64,000 bases of DNA from JAXIPB01 sp045403155 (GTDB taxonomy: Bacteria; Actinomycetota; Actinomycetes; Mycobacteriales; Micromonosporaceae), in contig JAXIPB010000146.1 in assembly GCA_045403155.1 (NCBI GenBank), positions 1-64,000 of the forward strand, given 5' to 3'. A program made the translations under genes and the position numbers. Shown in pieces: positions 51,576-60,790 of the stretch (the stretch's first letter is position 1; every line of letters starts with the position of its first letter). The notes below the pieces were generated by a model. That model searched no databases, was not told where the DNA came from, and worked only from the letters and a program-made list of their open reading frames with translations.

Positions 51576-52355
51576 TCAAGATGAGGCCCAGACGAGCGCG
51601 GAGAAGACGTAGCCCAGGCAATTGGTCCCCAGATGCAGGCCGATCGGCGCGAGTAGGCTTCCGCTGCGGCGGCGCAGCTCGCACAGCAACGCGCCGGCGA
51701 GGGCCGTGCCGAGGACTCCCAGCGCCACGACGAGAACCGCCGTGCCTGGCTCGCGGCCGAGGACGTCACCGACGGCGGTGTTGTTGAGGTGGAGTCGCCG
51801 GGACGGAAGCACGTGCCACAGTCCGAAGAGGATTGACGAGAGCACCGTCGCGGCGGCCGGACCTCGTAGCCGATTGACCAAGCCCCAGAGCACGCCGCGG
51901 AACGCGAACTCCTCCAACAGTACCGTCCCGACGAACGTGGCCACGACGGCCTCGGCCAGGGGGAGACCGATGGTGAGGTCACCCCGGCGGTCGAGGAAGG
52001 CCTCGCGGGTCCACGGGATCGCGAGCGCGATGCTGTACGCCACAGCCACGATCCCGAGCGCGGCGGCCGCCCAGCGAAGCCCTCGGGTCCAGGTGGTCCG
52101 GGCGAGGCCGACGTCATCGAGGCTGAGCCCAAACCACCGCGCGAGCAGGGCCAGCGCGACCAACTCGAGCGGTCGCGTCACGGCGTACCCGGAGGTCATG
52201 AGGCGATTGTTGAGCAGGTTGAAGAGCACGAGCGCCGCGCCGAGCAGCCAGACGTCGAGCCAGGACGTCCGTCGGGCCCCGACGCGCGCGGCCGCGGGTC
52301 GTCGCCCGGGCCTGAAATGCTGCGTTGATCGCCTCCGGCGAAGTTGCCGGGTCAC
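51576..52355 (-). CDS. CPBP-family intramembrane protease
   Basis: 259 residues, about seven or eight transmembrane helices. The CPBP motifs are LLEEFAFRGVLWG (EExxxR), FGLWHV and GLHLGTN. These are putative glutamic or metallo-type membrane proteases, homologous to eukaryotic Rce1. The start is uncertain: the frame extends to 52418 with only a TTG, which would overlap ligD; GTG 52355 is the best later start but its GGGAG is very close. Confidence 0.8.
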   Translation of the reverse strand: MTRQLRRRRSTQHFRPGRRPAAARVGARRTSWLDVWLLGAALVLFNLLNNRLMTSGYAVTRPLELVALALLARWFGLSLDDVGLARTTWTRGLRWAAAALGIVAVAYSIALAIPWTREAFLDRRGDLTIGLPLAEAVVATFVGTVLLEEFAFRGVLWGLVNRLRGPAAATVLSSILFGLWHVLPSRRLHLNNTAVGDVLGREPGTAVLVVALGVLGTALAGALLCELRRRSGSLLAPIGLHLGTNCLGYVFSALVWASS

Positions 52356-52407
52356 TCTCCCGACCGTACGCCTGGCCGTCGGCCAACCAGCGGGTAGAAA
52401 CGAAGAT

Positions 52408-53859
52408 GTGGCCGACAAACTCGCGCCCTATCGTGGCAAGCGCTCCGCCTCGCGGACCCCGGAGCCGGTCCCCGCCGAGGGTCCGCTTCCACACGGAAAC
52501 GACGACACGTTCGTCATCCAGGAACACCACGCCCGGGCGCTGCACTGGGATTTCCGGCTCGAGCGCAACGGAGTGCTGGTGTCGTGGGCGGTGCCCAAGG
52601 GCATCCCGCTCGATCCGAAAGCCAACCATCTCGCCGTGCAGACCGAGGACCATCCGCTTGAGTACGCGGAGTTCGAGGGCCAGATACCCGCGGGCGAGTA
52701 CGGCGGAGGGCGCGTCACGATCTGGGATCGCGGCACATATGAGTGCGAGAAATGGGACGACCGCGAGGTGAAGGTGACGCTCCACGGCTCGCGCGCGAAC
52801 GGTCGCTACGTGCTCATCCGGACTGGTGGCAAGAACTGGCTGATGCATCGGATGGATTCGCCGCCGTCCGAGGGATGGGAGCCGATTCCCGATCTCATCC
52901 GTCCGATGCTCGCGACGCTCGGCGAACTGCCACCACCTTCTTCAGATGCGGATTTCGGCTATGAAACCAAGTGGGACGGCGTGCGGGCGGTCCTCTATGT
53001 CCAGGGTGGACGGATCCGGGTGATGACGCGCAACGACCTGGACGTCACCGCGACCTATCCGGAGCTGGGCGCGCTCGGCGCGGCGCTGGGTGCGACTCCG
53101 GTCGTGCTCGATGGCGAGATCGTGGCGTTTGACCCGGGCACCGGTCGGATCTCGTTCGGTGCGCTGCAGCCAAGGATGCACGTGCAGAAGCCGGCGCAGA
53201 TTCGCCGGCTGGCGGAGCAGGTGCCGGTGACCTACTTCATCTTCGACCTGCTCTACCTCGACGGGCGGCGGACGATCGGGCTCAGGTACGAGCAGCGCCG
53301 CGAGCTGCTGGAGGCGCTGGACCTTCGCGGCCCGCACTGGGACACTCCGCCGCACTTCCGGGGCGGCGGCGCTACGGCCCTCACCGCGGCCAGGGAGCAG
53401 GGTCTGGAGGGCATAGTGGCGAAGCGGCTCGATTCGGTCTACGAGCCGGGCCGGCGCTCCAAGGGCTGGATCAAGGTCAAGAACACCATGACCCAGGAGG
53501 TCATCGTGGGTGGGTGGCGACCTGGCAAGGGCAACCGAGCCGGCACGCTGGGCTCGCTCCTGCTCGGCGTACCCGGGCCCGATGGGCTGGAATACGTTGG
53601 CCAGGTCGGGACCGGGTTCACCCGACAGATGCTGTCGGATCTGCTTGGCCGGCTCCGTCCGTTGGACCGCAAGACCTCGCCGTTCGCCGGCGCCGTGCCC
53701 GCGTCCGAGGCGCGCGACGCTCAATGGGTGACGCCGAAGCTCGTGGGCGAGGTGGAGTTCACCGAACGTACCCGCGATGGGCGGCTGCGTCACCCGTCAT
53801 GGCGCGGCCTCCGCGTGGACAAGTCGCCCGACGAGGTCACCTGGGAGCTCCCGGGTTGA
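52408..53859 (+). CDS. ligD: DNA ligase D lacking the polymerase domain
   Basis: 483 residues. N-terminal 3'-phosphoesterase domain with HHARALHWDFRLE (40-52), followed by an ATP-dependent ligase domain with the adenylated Lys in YETKWDGVRA (Lys188), EGIVAKRLDS and KVKN. The primase-polymerase domain of canonical LigD is missing, so it would need a separate partner. No Ku gene lies nearby. Role: sealing of breaks in nonhomologous end joining or RNA-DNA processing. GTG 52408. Confidence 0.92.
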   Translation: MADKLAPYRGKRSASRTPEPVPAEGPLPHGNDDTFVIQEHHARALHWDFRLERNGVLVSWAVPKGIPLDPKANHLAVQTEDHPLEYAEFEGQIPAGEYGGGRVTIWDRGTYECEKWDDREVKVTLHGSRANGRYVLIRTGGKNWLMHRMDSPPSEGWEPIPDLIRPMLATLGELPPPSSDADFGYETKWDGVRAVLYVQGGRIRVMTRNDLDVTATYPELGALGAALGATPVVLDGEIVAFDPGTGRISFGALQPRMHVQKPAQIRRLAEQVPVTYFIFDLLYLDGRRTIGLRYEQRRELLEALDLRGPHWDTPPHFRGGGATALTAAREQGLEGIVAKRLDSVYEPGRRSKGWIKVKNTMTQEVIVGGWRPGKGNRAGTLGSLLLGVPGPDGLEYVGQVGTGFTRQMLSDLLGRLRPLDRKTSPFAGAVPASEARDAQWVTPKLVGEVEFTERTRDGRLRHPSWRGLRVDKSPDEVTWELPG

Positions 53860-54222
53860 ATCTTGGGAGTTGTGGTGCTGCCGCTGGGACCAACCTCAAA
53901 TGGATGTGCGACCGTTGGACGCCAAACCGCGTGAATCAGGCCGTTTTACGCGGCGAGGCGTCCAATGCTGAGTACACAAGATCGACGCCACCCCTTGACA
54001 TCGAGACCAGTAGGGGATGAATGGGATCGCCATTGACGGCGGTGAGCTGGGCTCGGTACCGGAGCGATGCGGCAGAGTCCAGCGGCAGAGCGTGCCCTCA
54101 TCGCGTTTCGGGTCGCGGCCATCGATGACATGTGGCGGTTTAGGTCACCCACGCCCCCCCGGGCTGACTTGACTGCGTGCCAATATTCGGTGGCGGTTGG
54201 AGGCCCATAGCGGTTTCCTGGG
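53860..54222. other. Intergenic region with nested hairpin
   Basis: TTGGACGCC (53915-53923) pairs with GGCGTCCAA (53957-53965), and inside it CCGCGT (53927-53932) pairs with ACGCGG (53948-53953). The remainder shows no gene or other strong signal. The hairpin could end the ligD transcript or be a structured RNA. Confidence 0.55.
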
Positions 54223-55221
54223 GTGGTGGAGCTCATTTGGCTGGATCCGCACAACATCGACGGCCGCGATGCGGCGGGGGCGATGGCGGTGCTCGAGGCG
54301 GCCCGCGCCGTGGACTGCCCGTACCAGCCCAGCGGCACTCTGGCGGCGTTCGCGGCCCGCCTGATCTACGGCTGGGACGGTGATCCGCCGAGGGTCGCGG
54401 TGACCCGGGATGAGGGCGGGCGAGTCATCGGCGTACTTGAGGTTCATCTGTCCCAGTGGGACAACACTCACACCGGCTTCATTGAGATCACAGTGGACCC
54501 GCTTCTGCGCCGACAAGGACTGGGACGCCGGCTGTACGAGGCTGGCGTGGAGACGGTCCGCGCCGACGGCCGCACACTGGTGCTGACCGAGAGCTACGAT
54601 CTGCCCGGCTCGGTGGAGTTCGCCAAGACGATGGGCCTCGATCGAGCCTCCGTCGCGATCCAGCGCCGACAGGACCTGACCGCCCTCGACTGGGCACGGC
54701 TCGACGAGGCGTACGCGTCTGCTCAGGGCCACGCCGCCGGGTATGACTTGGTACGGCTGGCGGGAACGATCCCGGAGGAGATGGTGGCGGACGTCGCCCA
54801 GATGACAGCGGCGATCAACGACGCCCCGATCGACGACCTGGACGTCGAGGACGAGGTGTTCAGCCCGGAGCGCATCCGCGCCTTCGAGGTTGGTCAGGAG
54901 GCGCAGAAGCGGCGCGTCTACCGGCTGGTGGCGCGTGAGCGGGAGACCGGCATCCTCGCGGGACACACAGTGGTGGGCGTGGAGAGCGAGACTCCGTGGC
55001 TCGGGTATCAGTTCGACACGAGCGTGCTGAGTGCGCACCGCGGACACCGGCTCGGACTCTTGTTGAAGATCGGAATGCTGCGCTGGCTCCGCGAAGAGGA
55101 GCCGCAGTTGCGAACCGTCGACACCTGGAACGCCGCGTCCAATGCCCACATGATCGCGGTCAACGAGATGTTGGGCTATCAGGTCGTCGCCGAGGCCTTC
55201 ATCTGGCAGCGCCACATCTGA
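54223..55221 (+). CDS. Tandem GNAT-domain acetyltransferase
   Basis: 332 residues containing two GNAT folds. The N-terminal one has ITVDPLLRRQGLGRRLYEAG, a full acetyl-CoA pyrophosphate loop. The second has SVLSAHRGHRLGLLLK with a degenerate loop but a clear NAASNAHMIAVNEMLGYQV end. The layout recalls mycothiol synthase-like proteins, but key family features were not verified, so substrate is unknown. GTG start. It ends 3 nt before the convergent methyltransferase stop. Confidence 0.85.
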   Translation: MVELIWLDPHNIDGRDAAGAMAVLEAARAVDCPYQPSGTLAAFAARLIYGWDGDPPRVAVTRDEGGRVIGVLEVHLSQWDNTHTGFIEITVDPLLRRQGLGRRLYEAGVETVRADGRTLVLTESYDLPGSVEFAKTMGLDRASVAIQRRQDLTALDWARLDEAYASAQGHAAGYDLVRLAGTIPEEMVADVAQMTAAINDAPIDDLDVEDEVFSPERIRAFEVGQEAQKRRVYRLVARERETGILAGHTVVGVESETPWLGYQFDTSVLSAHRGHRLGLLLKIGMLRWLREEEPQLRTVDTWNAASNAHMIAVNEMLGYQVVAEAFIWQRHI

Positions 55222-55224
55222 GCC

Positions 55225-55848
55225 TCACGGCTTGCGCGCGTGGACACGTTCCACGCTGCCGGCTTTGAGTCGCTCGGTCTCCTGCACGGCGAAGCCCGCT
55301 TCCTTGACGAGGGGCAGCGGGCGGCGGGTCTGGTGCTCGCCCGCCGACCGGATGGTGACCATCTCCAGCAGACGCTGTCCGGCCCAGATCGGCCAGATGT
55401 TGCTCCCGATGTGGTCGAGCAGGAGCAGCCGACCGCCGGGGCGCAGCACCCGCCACATCTCGGCGATCGCTGCCCGGTCGTCGGGAATGGCACACAACGA
55501 CAGGGTGCACACCACGGTGTCGAATGACGCGTCCGGGAACGGTAGCGCCTGGGCGTCGGCCTCGCGAAGGTCCGCGGCCAGACCCAGTTGCGTGGCCCGC
55601 TGGCGAGCGATCTCAAGCATGGCCGGGCTCAGGTCCACCCCGGTCAGCGTGACGCCCGATGGGTAGAGCGGCAGGTTGAGGCCGGTCCCAACCCCGACCT
55701 CGAGAACCCTGCCGTCGACGCGGGAGCAGACCCACTCGCGGCCACCGCGGAATTGGAAACGTTCGAAGAACCGCATGCCACGGTCGTAGCGCGGCGCGTA
55801 CCTGTCCCACACCCGCCGCGTCTTCGCCGTCGCGTCCTCTCCGGTCAT
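55225..55848 (-). CDS. SAM-dependent class I methyltransferase
   Basis: 207 residues. YAPRYDRGMRFFERFQFRGG, then motif I VLEVGVGTGLNLPLYP, motif II VDLSPAMLEIA, and VLRPGGRLLLLDHIGS. Resembles UbiE/phospholipid N-methyltransferase-like enzymes of actinobacteria. ATG 55848 is preferred with GAAGG at -12; GTG 55866 would add six residues. It is divergent from the decarboxylase gene by 47 bp. Confidence 0.88.
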   Translation of the reverse strand: MTGEDATAKTRRVWDRYAPRYDRGMRFFERFQFRGGREWVCSRVDGRVLEVGVGTGLNLPLYPSGVTLTGVDLSPAMLEIARQRATQLGLAADLREADAQALPFPDASFDTVVCTLSLCAIPDDRAAIAEMWRVLRPGGRLLLLDHIGSNIWPIWAGQRLLEMVTIRSAGEHQTRRPLPLVKEAGFAVQETERLKAGSVERVHARKP

Positions 55849-55895
55849 CTCCCTACCTTCGTCCACGCGTCAAGCCCGGGCTCTATTCTCGCGCT

Positions 55896-57368
55896 GTGGA
55901 GGACGAACTTGTCGCGGATGCGCCGCTGCTTGCTGCCTGGCTTTCGTATGCTTCCCGGTCGGTAACACCGTTCACGATTCCGGGGCATAAGGGCGCGGCC
56001 AGCCGCCTCTCCCCGGCGCTGGGAGCAATGCTCGCCAGTGACGTGCCGCTCTACGGCGGCCTGGACTCGGTCAAGCTCTCGGCCGGGGTCCTCGCCGACG
56101 CGGAGGCGCGGGCGGCGCAATTGTGGGGCGGTGACTGGTGCCGCTTCTCGACCGGCGGCTCCACGCACGCGAACCAGACGCTCGCGCTGTCGGTAGGGCG
56201 ACCGGGGGACGAGGTGCTCGTGGCCCGCTCCGCTCACCGTTCGACCCTGCTGGGGCTGGTGTTGGCCGGCCTTCAGCCGAAGTGGCTACCGACCCAAGTG
56301 GACAATCGACTGGGCGTGCCAATCGGTGTGACCGGGAAGGCGCTTCGCGAGGCCGTGCGCGCGTACCCCAAGGCTCGGGCGGTATTCCTGGTTGAGCCCA
56401 GCTACCTCGGCACGATCTCGGACTTGCCCGCGCTCGTGGCCGTGGCGCACAAGGCCAACCTTCCCGTACTCGTGGATCAGGCCTGGGGTGCCCACTTCGG
56501 ATTCCATCCGTCATATCCCGCGCACGCGCTCGCGCAGGGCGCCGACGCGCTGGTGATGAGCGCGCACAAGACGCTGCCCGCATTCAGCCAGGCGTCGCTC
56601 GTCGTCGCGAACACGGCGGCGCGCCGGCTCGATCGGCACCGGCTGGAGCGGGCGTTCGAGGTCGCCAACACCACCAGCCCGGCGGGTGCGATCCTGGCCA
56701 GCGCCGACGGAGCCCGCGCGCTGCTCGCCGCGCGCGGCCACGAGCTGCTCGGGTCGCTCGTCGACATCGTGGCGAAGGCGCGAAACGAGTTACGCGAGAT
56801 CACAGGCGTCACGGCGCCGGGCCCGGAGGACTTCGCGCGGGGCCGCTTCGATCCGGCCAAGTTGGTTGTGCTCCTGGCCCAAACGGGGTCCTCCGGCGTT
56901 GACGTCGAACAGGATCTCATCCGCGGCAACGTACCGGTCGAGATGGCCGACCACGACACGGTGGTGCCGATCGTCACCCTCGTCGATACCCCGGCCACGG
57001 TGGGGCGGCTCGTCGATGTGCTCGGCGCCGCGATCGTACGGCACAGCGGTCCACCGCGTGCACTCAGCGCCGCCGTGCAGTGGGGAGCGTCGAACCCGGC
57101 GTACGAGGCCGCAATGACCCCCCGGGACGCGTTCTTCGCCGACCACGTCGCCGTGGACGCCGACACAGCGGTCGGCCGGATCTCCGCCGAGGTGGTTGCG
57201 CCGTACCCGCCGGGTGTGCCGGTCCTCCTCCCGGGGGAGGTCGTCACGGCGGAGACACTGGACGCGCTCCGGGCCGCGCTCGCCGTCGGAACCCGGATCG
57301 CGTACGCGGCAGATCCCAGTCTGCGGACTCTGCTCGTAGTGGCCCGGTCGGAGGTTGCTAGCGTCTGA
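55896..57368 (+). CDS. Orn/Lys/Arg decarboxylase-fold PLP enzyme
   Basis: 490 residues. The N-terminal TIPGHKGAAS, the cofactor-binding FSTGGSTHANQ, the Asp in VLVDQAWGAHF (Asp194) and PLP Lys225 in SAHKTLPAF define the major domain. It lacks the N-terminal wing of large biodegradative decarboxylases, as in biosynthetic Gram-positive SpeA-like enzymes. Arginine, ornithine or lysine are candidate substrates. The agmatinase in the same window makes arginine plausible. It is followed 2 nt later by a dGTPase-like gene, an unusual pairing. Confidence 0.88.
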   Translation: MEDELVADAPLLAAWLSYASRSVTPFTIPGHKGAASRLSPALGAMLASDVPLYGGLDSVKLSAGVLADAEARAAQLWGGDWCRFSTGGSTHANQTLALSVGRPGDEVLVARSAHRSTLLGLVLAGLQPKWLPTQVDNRLGVPIGVTGKALREAVRAYPKARAVFLVEPSYLGTISDLPALVAVAHKANLPVLVDQAWGAHFGFHPSYPAHALAQGADALVMSAHKTLPAFSQASLVVANTAARRLDRHRLERAFEVANTTSPAGAILASADGARALLAARGHELLGSLVDIVAKARNELREITGVTAPGPEDFARGRFDPAKLVVLLAQTGSSGVDVEQDLIRGNVPVEMADHDTVVPIVTLVDTPATVGRLVDVLGAAIVRHSGPPRALSAAVQWGASNPAYEAAMTPRDAFFADHVAVDADTAVGRISAEVVAPYPPGVPVLLPGEVVTAETLDALRAALAVGTRIAYAADPSLRTLLVVARSEVASV

Positions 57369-57370
57369 TC

Positions 57371-58882
57371 ATGGACTCGCCGGTGGATGTGCGTGCCCAG
57401 CGAAAGTTCGGCGGCGGCGCAGGACTCGCCGGCGACCTGGCCGCCAGTCCGTTCCGGGCGGATCGTGACCGGATCGTCAGCTCACCGTTCTTCGCCCGCC
57501 TCGGTGGCGTCACGCAAGTGGTCAGTCCTGGCGGGTCGGGACTACTGGTCCACAATCGCCTCACCCACAGCCTGAAGGTGGCGCAGGTCGGGCGGGCGAT
57601 CGCGGAGCGGCTGCTGGCCAACGACTTCACCCGCAACCTGCTGGAGAAGTTGGGCGGCAGCGACCCCGACGTCGTTGAGGCTGCAGCGCTCGCCCACGAC
57701 CTTGGGCATCCGCCGTTCGGGCACCTCGGCGAGCAGGTTCTGGACCGGCTTGCCCGCCAACGCCTGGGCCTGCCCGACGGGTTCGAGGGCAACGCCCAGT
57801 CCTACCGGATCGTGACCAGCACGGAGATTCGCGGCACTGCGACCATCGGCCTGGACCTCACCGCGGCGGTACGGGCCGCGATCCTGAAGTATCCGTGGAC
57901 CCGGACCAGCTATCCCGATCCGCATCCGCGCCACCTCGACCAGCGGCCCCGCGGTGCGACGCCACCAGCCGACGAGCCGGACAGCGGCTCATCTAAGTTC
58001 GGCGCCTACACGACCGAGATCGACGACATGCGGCAGGCCCGCGAACCCTTCGCCGGTCTTATCCCGGACTGGCAGCAGACGGTCGAAGCGTCCATCATGG
58101 ACACTGCCGACGACATCGCCTACGCCATTCACGACGTTGAGGACTTCTACCGCGTTGGCGTGCTGCAGCAGGGATCGGTCGCCGGAGAGCTGCTCGCCTG
58201 GCAGCGCGAGCGCGCCGAGTTGCGGTCACTCTCCGATGTGGATCTGGGCCAGGACTCGCGCCGCGCAGGTTCGGCCATTGAACGCCTGCGCCGGGAGATT
58301 CATCGCAAGGACGGTTGGATCAGCGACGAGGAGGCCTTCGCCGACGCCATGGAGCAGGCACGGTCCGAGCTGGTCGACGGTCTGCTCTCTGCCCCGTTCG
58401 ACGGATCGATCGAGGCGGAGCAGGACGTCGCCAGCTTCTCCGCCCGCTGGACGCAGCGACTCGTCGGCGCGATCGAGGTCATCGCCGAGCCGGCGGTGCG
58501 GTCGGGGCACGTCGTGCTCGGCCCGGCCCAGTGGCACGAGGTACAGGTGCTCAAGTTCATCCACCACCGATTCGTGCTGGCCCGGCCCGACCTGGCCCTG
58601 CATCAACGCGGACAGGCCAGGCTTCTTGAGACCCTCGTCGATGCGCTGCTGGCCTGGATCCTCGATCCCGAGGAGGCGACCCGGCTGCCGCGTCGGCTTC
58701 CCGATCTGATTGAGCTCGCCGAGGCCGAATTGCCCGAGAGCACGCCCGACCGGCTGTCGATGGCACGGGGCCGTGCCATCATCGACTTCGTCGCGTCGCT
58801 GACCGACGGGCAGGCTGTCGCACTGCTTGACGCGCTCTCTGGGCGCTCGGGTCAACTGTGGACCGACGCCTTCGTACTCTGA
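57371..58882 (+). CDS. dGTPase-like HD-domain phosphohydrolase
   Basis: 503 residues. Metal-binding HD motif elements are LLVHNRLTHSLKVAQVG and ALAHDLGHPPFGHLGE, followed by FEGNAQSYRIV and MDTADDIAYAIHDVEDFYRV. Typical of deoxyguanosinetriphosphate triphosphohydrolases of the large Pseudomonas/actinobacterial type. Expected reaction: dNTP to deoxynucleoside plus triphosphate. ATG start 2 nt after the decarboxylase stop, so likely co-translated. Confidence 0.92.
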   Translation: MDSPVDVRAQRKFGGGAGLAGDLAASPFRADRDRIVSSPFFARLGGVTQVVSPGGSGLLVHNRLTHSLKVAQVGRAIAERLLANDFTRNLLEKLGGSDPDVVEAAALAHDLGHPPFGHLGEQVLDRLARQRLGLPDGFEGNAQSYRIVTSTEIRGTATIGLDLTAAVRAAILKYPWTRTSYPDPHPRHLDQRPRGATPPADEPDSGSSKFGAYTTEIDDMRQAREPFAGLIPDWQQTVEASIMDTADDIAYAIHDVEDFYRVGVLQQGSVAGELLAWQRERAELRSLSDVDLGQDSRRAGSAIERLRREIHRKDGWISDEEAFADAMEQARSELVDGLLSAPFDGSIEAEQDVASFSARWTQRLVGAIEVIAEPAVRSGHVVLGPAQWHEVQVLKFIHHRFVLARPDLALHQRGQARLLETLVDALLAWILDPEEATRLPRRLPDLIELAEAELPESTPDRLSMARGRAIIDFVASLTDGQAVALLDALSGRSGQLWTDAFVL

Positions 58883-58898
58883 CACCCGGGGAGGCTTG

Positions 58899-59579
58899 AT
58901 GACCGAGGCACGTTGGGTCACGTTTGATTGTTTCGGCACGCTGGTGGATTGGCGTCATGGCATCGGCACCGCGGCGGAGCTGGTCGCCCCGGGCCGGGGT
59001 GCGGAGATCCTCGAGGCGTACAACCGGCACGAGCCGCGGGTGCAGGCCGAGGCGCCGATGATGCGGTATCGCCTGGTTCTCGCCGAGGGCCTCCGCCGGG
59101 CCTGCGCAGACCTCAATGTGGCGCTCGGCGATGATGATGCCTCGGTCCTCGCGACGTCGATGCCGTACTGGCCCGTCTTTCCCGATGTACGGGAGGAGCT
59201 TGCGGCCCTGCGTGACGACGGCTGGAGCCTCGCGCTGCTGACGAACTGCGACCGCGACATCATCGCCGAGACCCAGCGGCGGCTGCCGGTGCCACTCGAC
59301 GCCGTCGTCACCGCCGAGGACGCGGGCGCCTACAAGCCGGCGCACAACCACTTCACCCGCTTCGTGCGCTCGCATCGGGCGACGCGCGACCGCTGGGTAC
59401 ATGTGGCGCAGAGTTACTTTCACGACATGGTTCCCGCGCGGCAGCTCGGCATCCCGAGGGTATGGATCAACCGGCTGGCCGAGACCGACGACCCGTCGCT
59501 GGCGGACGCGGTCCTCCCCGATCTGCGTGGACTACCGGCGACAGTGGCGCGCGTCAATGCGGAGGCGGGCCGTGAGTGA
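58899..59579 (+). CDS. HAD-superfamily hydrolase (haloacid-dehalogenase type II-like)
   Basis: 226 residues. Motif I is FDCFGTLVDW (DxFGTL), motif II ALLTNCDRD, Lys in GAYKPAHNHF, and HVAQSYFHDMVPARQLG contains the acidic region. Substrate unknown. GGGAGG precedes ATG 58899. It overlaps the following DUF309 gene by 8 nt, consistent with coupled translation. Confidence 0.9.
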   Translation: MTEARWVTFDCFGTLVDWRHGIGTAAELVAPGRGAEILEAYNRHEPRVQAEAPMMRYRLVLAEGLRRACADLNVALGDDDASVLATSMPYWPVFPDVREELAALRDDGWSLALLTNCDRDIIAETQRRLPVPLDAVVTAEDAGAYKPAHNHFTRFVRSHRATRDRWVHVAQSYFHDMVPARQLGIPRVWINRLAETDDPSLADAVLPDLRGLPATVARVNAEAGRE

Positions 59580-60057
59580 GGTCGGCCGGGACAGGGACGG
59601 TGCCGGGCGCCCGCGCAACGCACGACCGCGAGACGAGCTGGGCCGGCCCTTGCCCCGCGGCACGGCCGGGGTGGAGGGGGTGCCCGACGACCTCGCTCTG
59701 TCGCCGGAGGAGACGCTCGCCGAGTCGCAGCGGCTGCTCGACGATGGTCGCGCGTTTCGGGCGCACGAGGTCCTCGAGGCCGCGTGGAAGTCCGCCCCCG
59801 ACAGCGATCGTGAGCTGTGGCGGGGTCTCGCCCAGCTGGCCGTCGGTGTGACGCACGTGCAGCGGGGCAACCCTGTCGGCGCGATGCAGCTGCTGCGGCG
59901 GGCCGCCGATCGGGTCAACGCCTATGTGGACGAACCGCCGCACGGCATCGACGTGGCTGGACTCGTCTCCTGGGCGCGGGCGCTCGTCGTGCGAATTGAA
60001 GAGGACGGCCTCGATGGAATCTCGCCCGCGGATTTGGCTCCGTCCTTGAAGCGTTGA
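59572..60057 (+). CDS. DUF309 protein
   Basis: 161 residues. An N-terminal 40-residue basic, disordered stretch (PRNARPRDELGRPLPRG), then the DUF309 core FRAHEVLEAAWKSAPDSDRE and LWRGLAQLAVGVTHVQRGNP, an all-helical domain with a conserved FxAHExxExxW motif. Function unknown; proposed to be metal- or ligand-binding in other bacteria. GTG 59572 has GGAGG at good spacing inside the HAD gene. Confidence 0.85.
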   Translation: MSEVGRDRDGAGRPRNARPRDELGRPLPRGTAGVEGVPDDLALSPEETLAESQRLLDDGRAFRAHEVLEAAWKSAPDSDRELWRGLAQLAVGVTHVQRGNPVGAMQLLRRAADRVNAYVDEPPHGIDVAGLVSWARALVVRIEEDGLDGISPADLAPSLKR

Positions 60058-60060
60058 GGC

Positions 60061-60753
60061 CTACGCGACGAGGTTGGAGAGCCCGGCCGCCACAGCGAAG
60101 CCGAGCACCGTCGCCAGGCCGGCCGCGCGACCGGCCTTCTTTCTCGCCTCGGGAACCATCGAGTCGACCAGCATGACGAGCAGCGCGCCGGCCGCGAAGC
60201 CGTTGACGCCGGCCTTGAACCAGCCCGAGGCGCTGTCCCCGATCGCGAAGCCGGCGACGGTCGCGAGCGTGCATACGACCGCCACGCCGATCCACATTCG
60301 CCGGATGAAGGCGGCGCTGCGACCCTCTGCGCGCAGGTCGCTGGAGGCGCCGATGGCCTCGGGTAGGTTCGAGACGAATACGGCGGCGAGCAAGCCAACG
60401 CTCATGCCGCCAGTGGTCATGCCGATGCCGAGGACGAGTTGCTCGGGGATGCCATCAAGAACGGCGCCGAGAGCCAACGACGGTCCGGCGTCCGTCCCAA
60501 TTCTACTGACGGCCTTGTCGAGCACAAAGTAGGTCACCGCCCCGACAACCAGGCCGCCCGCCACCGCGGGACCGCCACCGATCTCGATGCCCTCCTGGGC
60601 GAGTTCGAAGGCCACGGCGCTCACCAGAGCGCCGGCGCCGAAGGCGAGCACAAGGCCGAGTAACTGGTCCGGCCAGCGCCGCGCCAGGCCCAGCAGCGCT
60701 CCAATCACGAGCGACGAGGCGGCCAACGCGCCCCACCCCACAGCAGCCGCCAC
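60061..60753 (-). CDS. ZIP-family-like membrane protein
   Basis: 230 residues, about seven or eight transmembrane helices with GGPAVAGGLVVGAVTYFVLD and AVFVSNLPEAIGASSDLR. The two ZIP metal-site helices usually read HNxPEG-like; here they are LDGIPEQ and VSNLPEA, so the histidines are absent. Transport of a different cation or loss of transport is possible. Its stop lies 3 nt from the convergent DUF309 stop. Confidence 0.78.
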   Translation of the reverse strand: MAAAVGWGALAASSLVIGALLGLARRWPDQLLGLVLAFGAGALVSAVAFELAQEGIEIGGGPAVAGGLVVGAVTYFVLDKAVSRIGTDAGPSLALGAVLDGIPEQLVLGIGMTTGGMSVGLLAAVFVSNLPEAIGASSDLRAEGRSAAFIRRMWIGVAVVCTLATVAGFAIGDSASGWFKAGVNGFAAGALLVMLVDSMVPEARKKAGRAAGLATVLGFAVAAGLSNLVA

Positions 60754-60790
60754 GGCTCACCTCCGCACGGGTCGACGATAGTGCACATCT

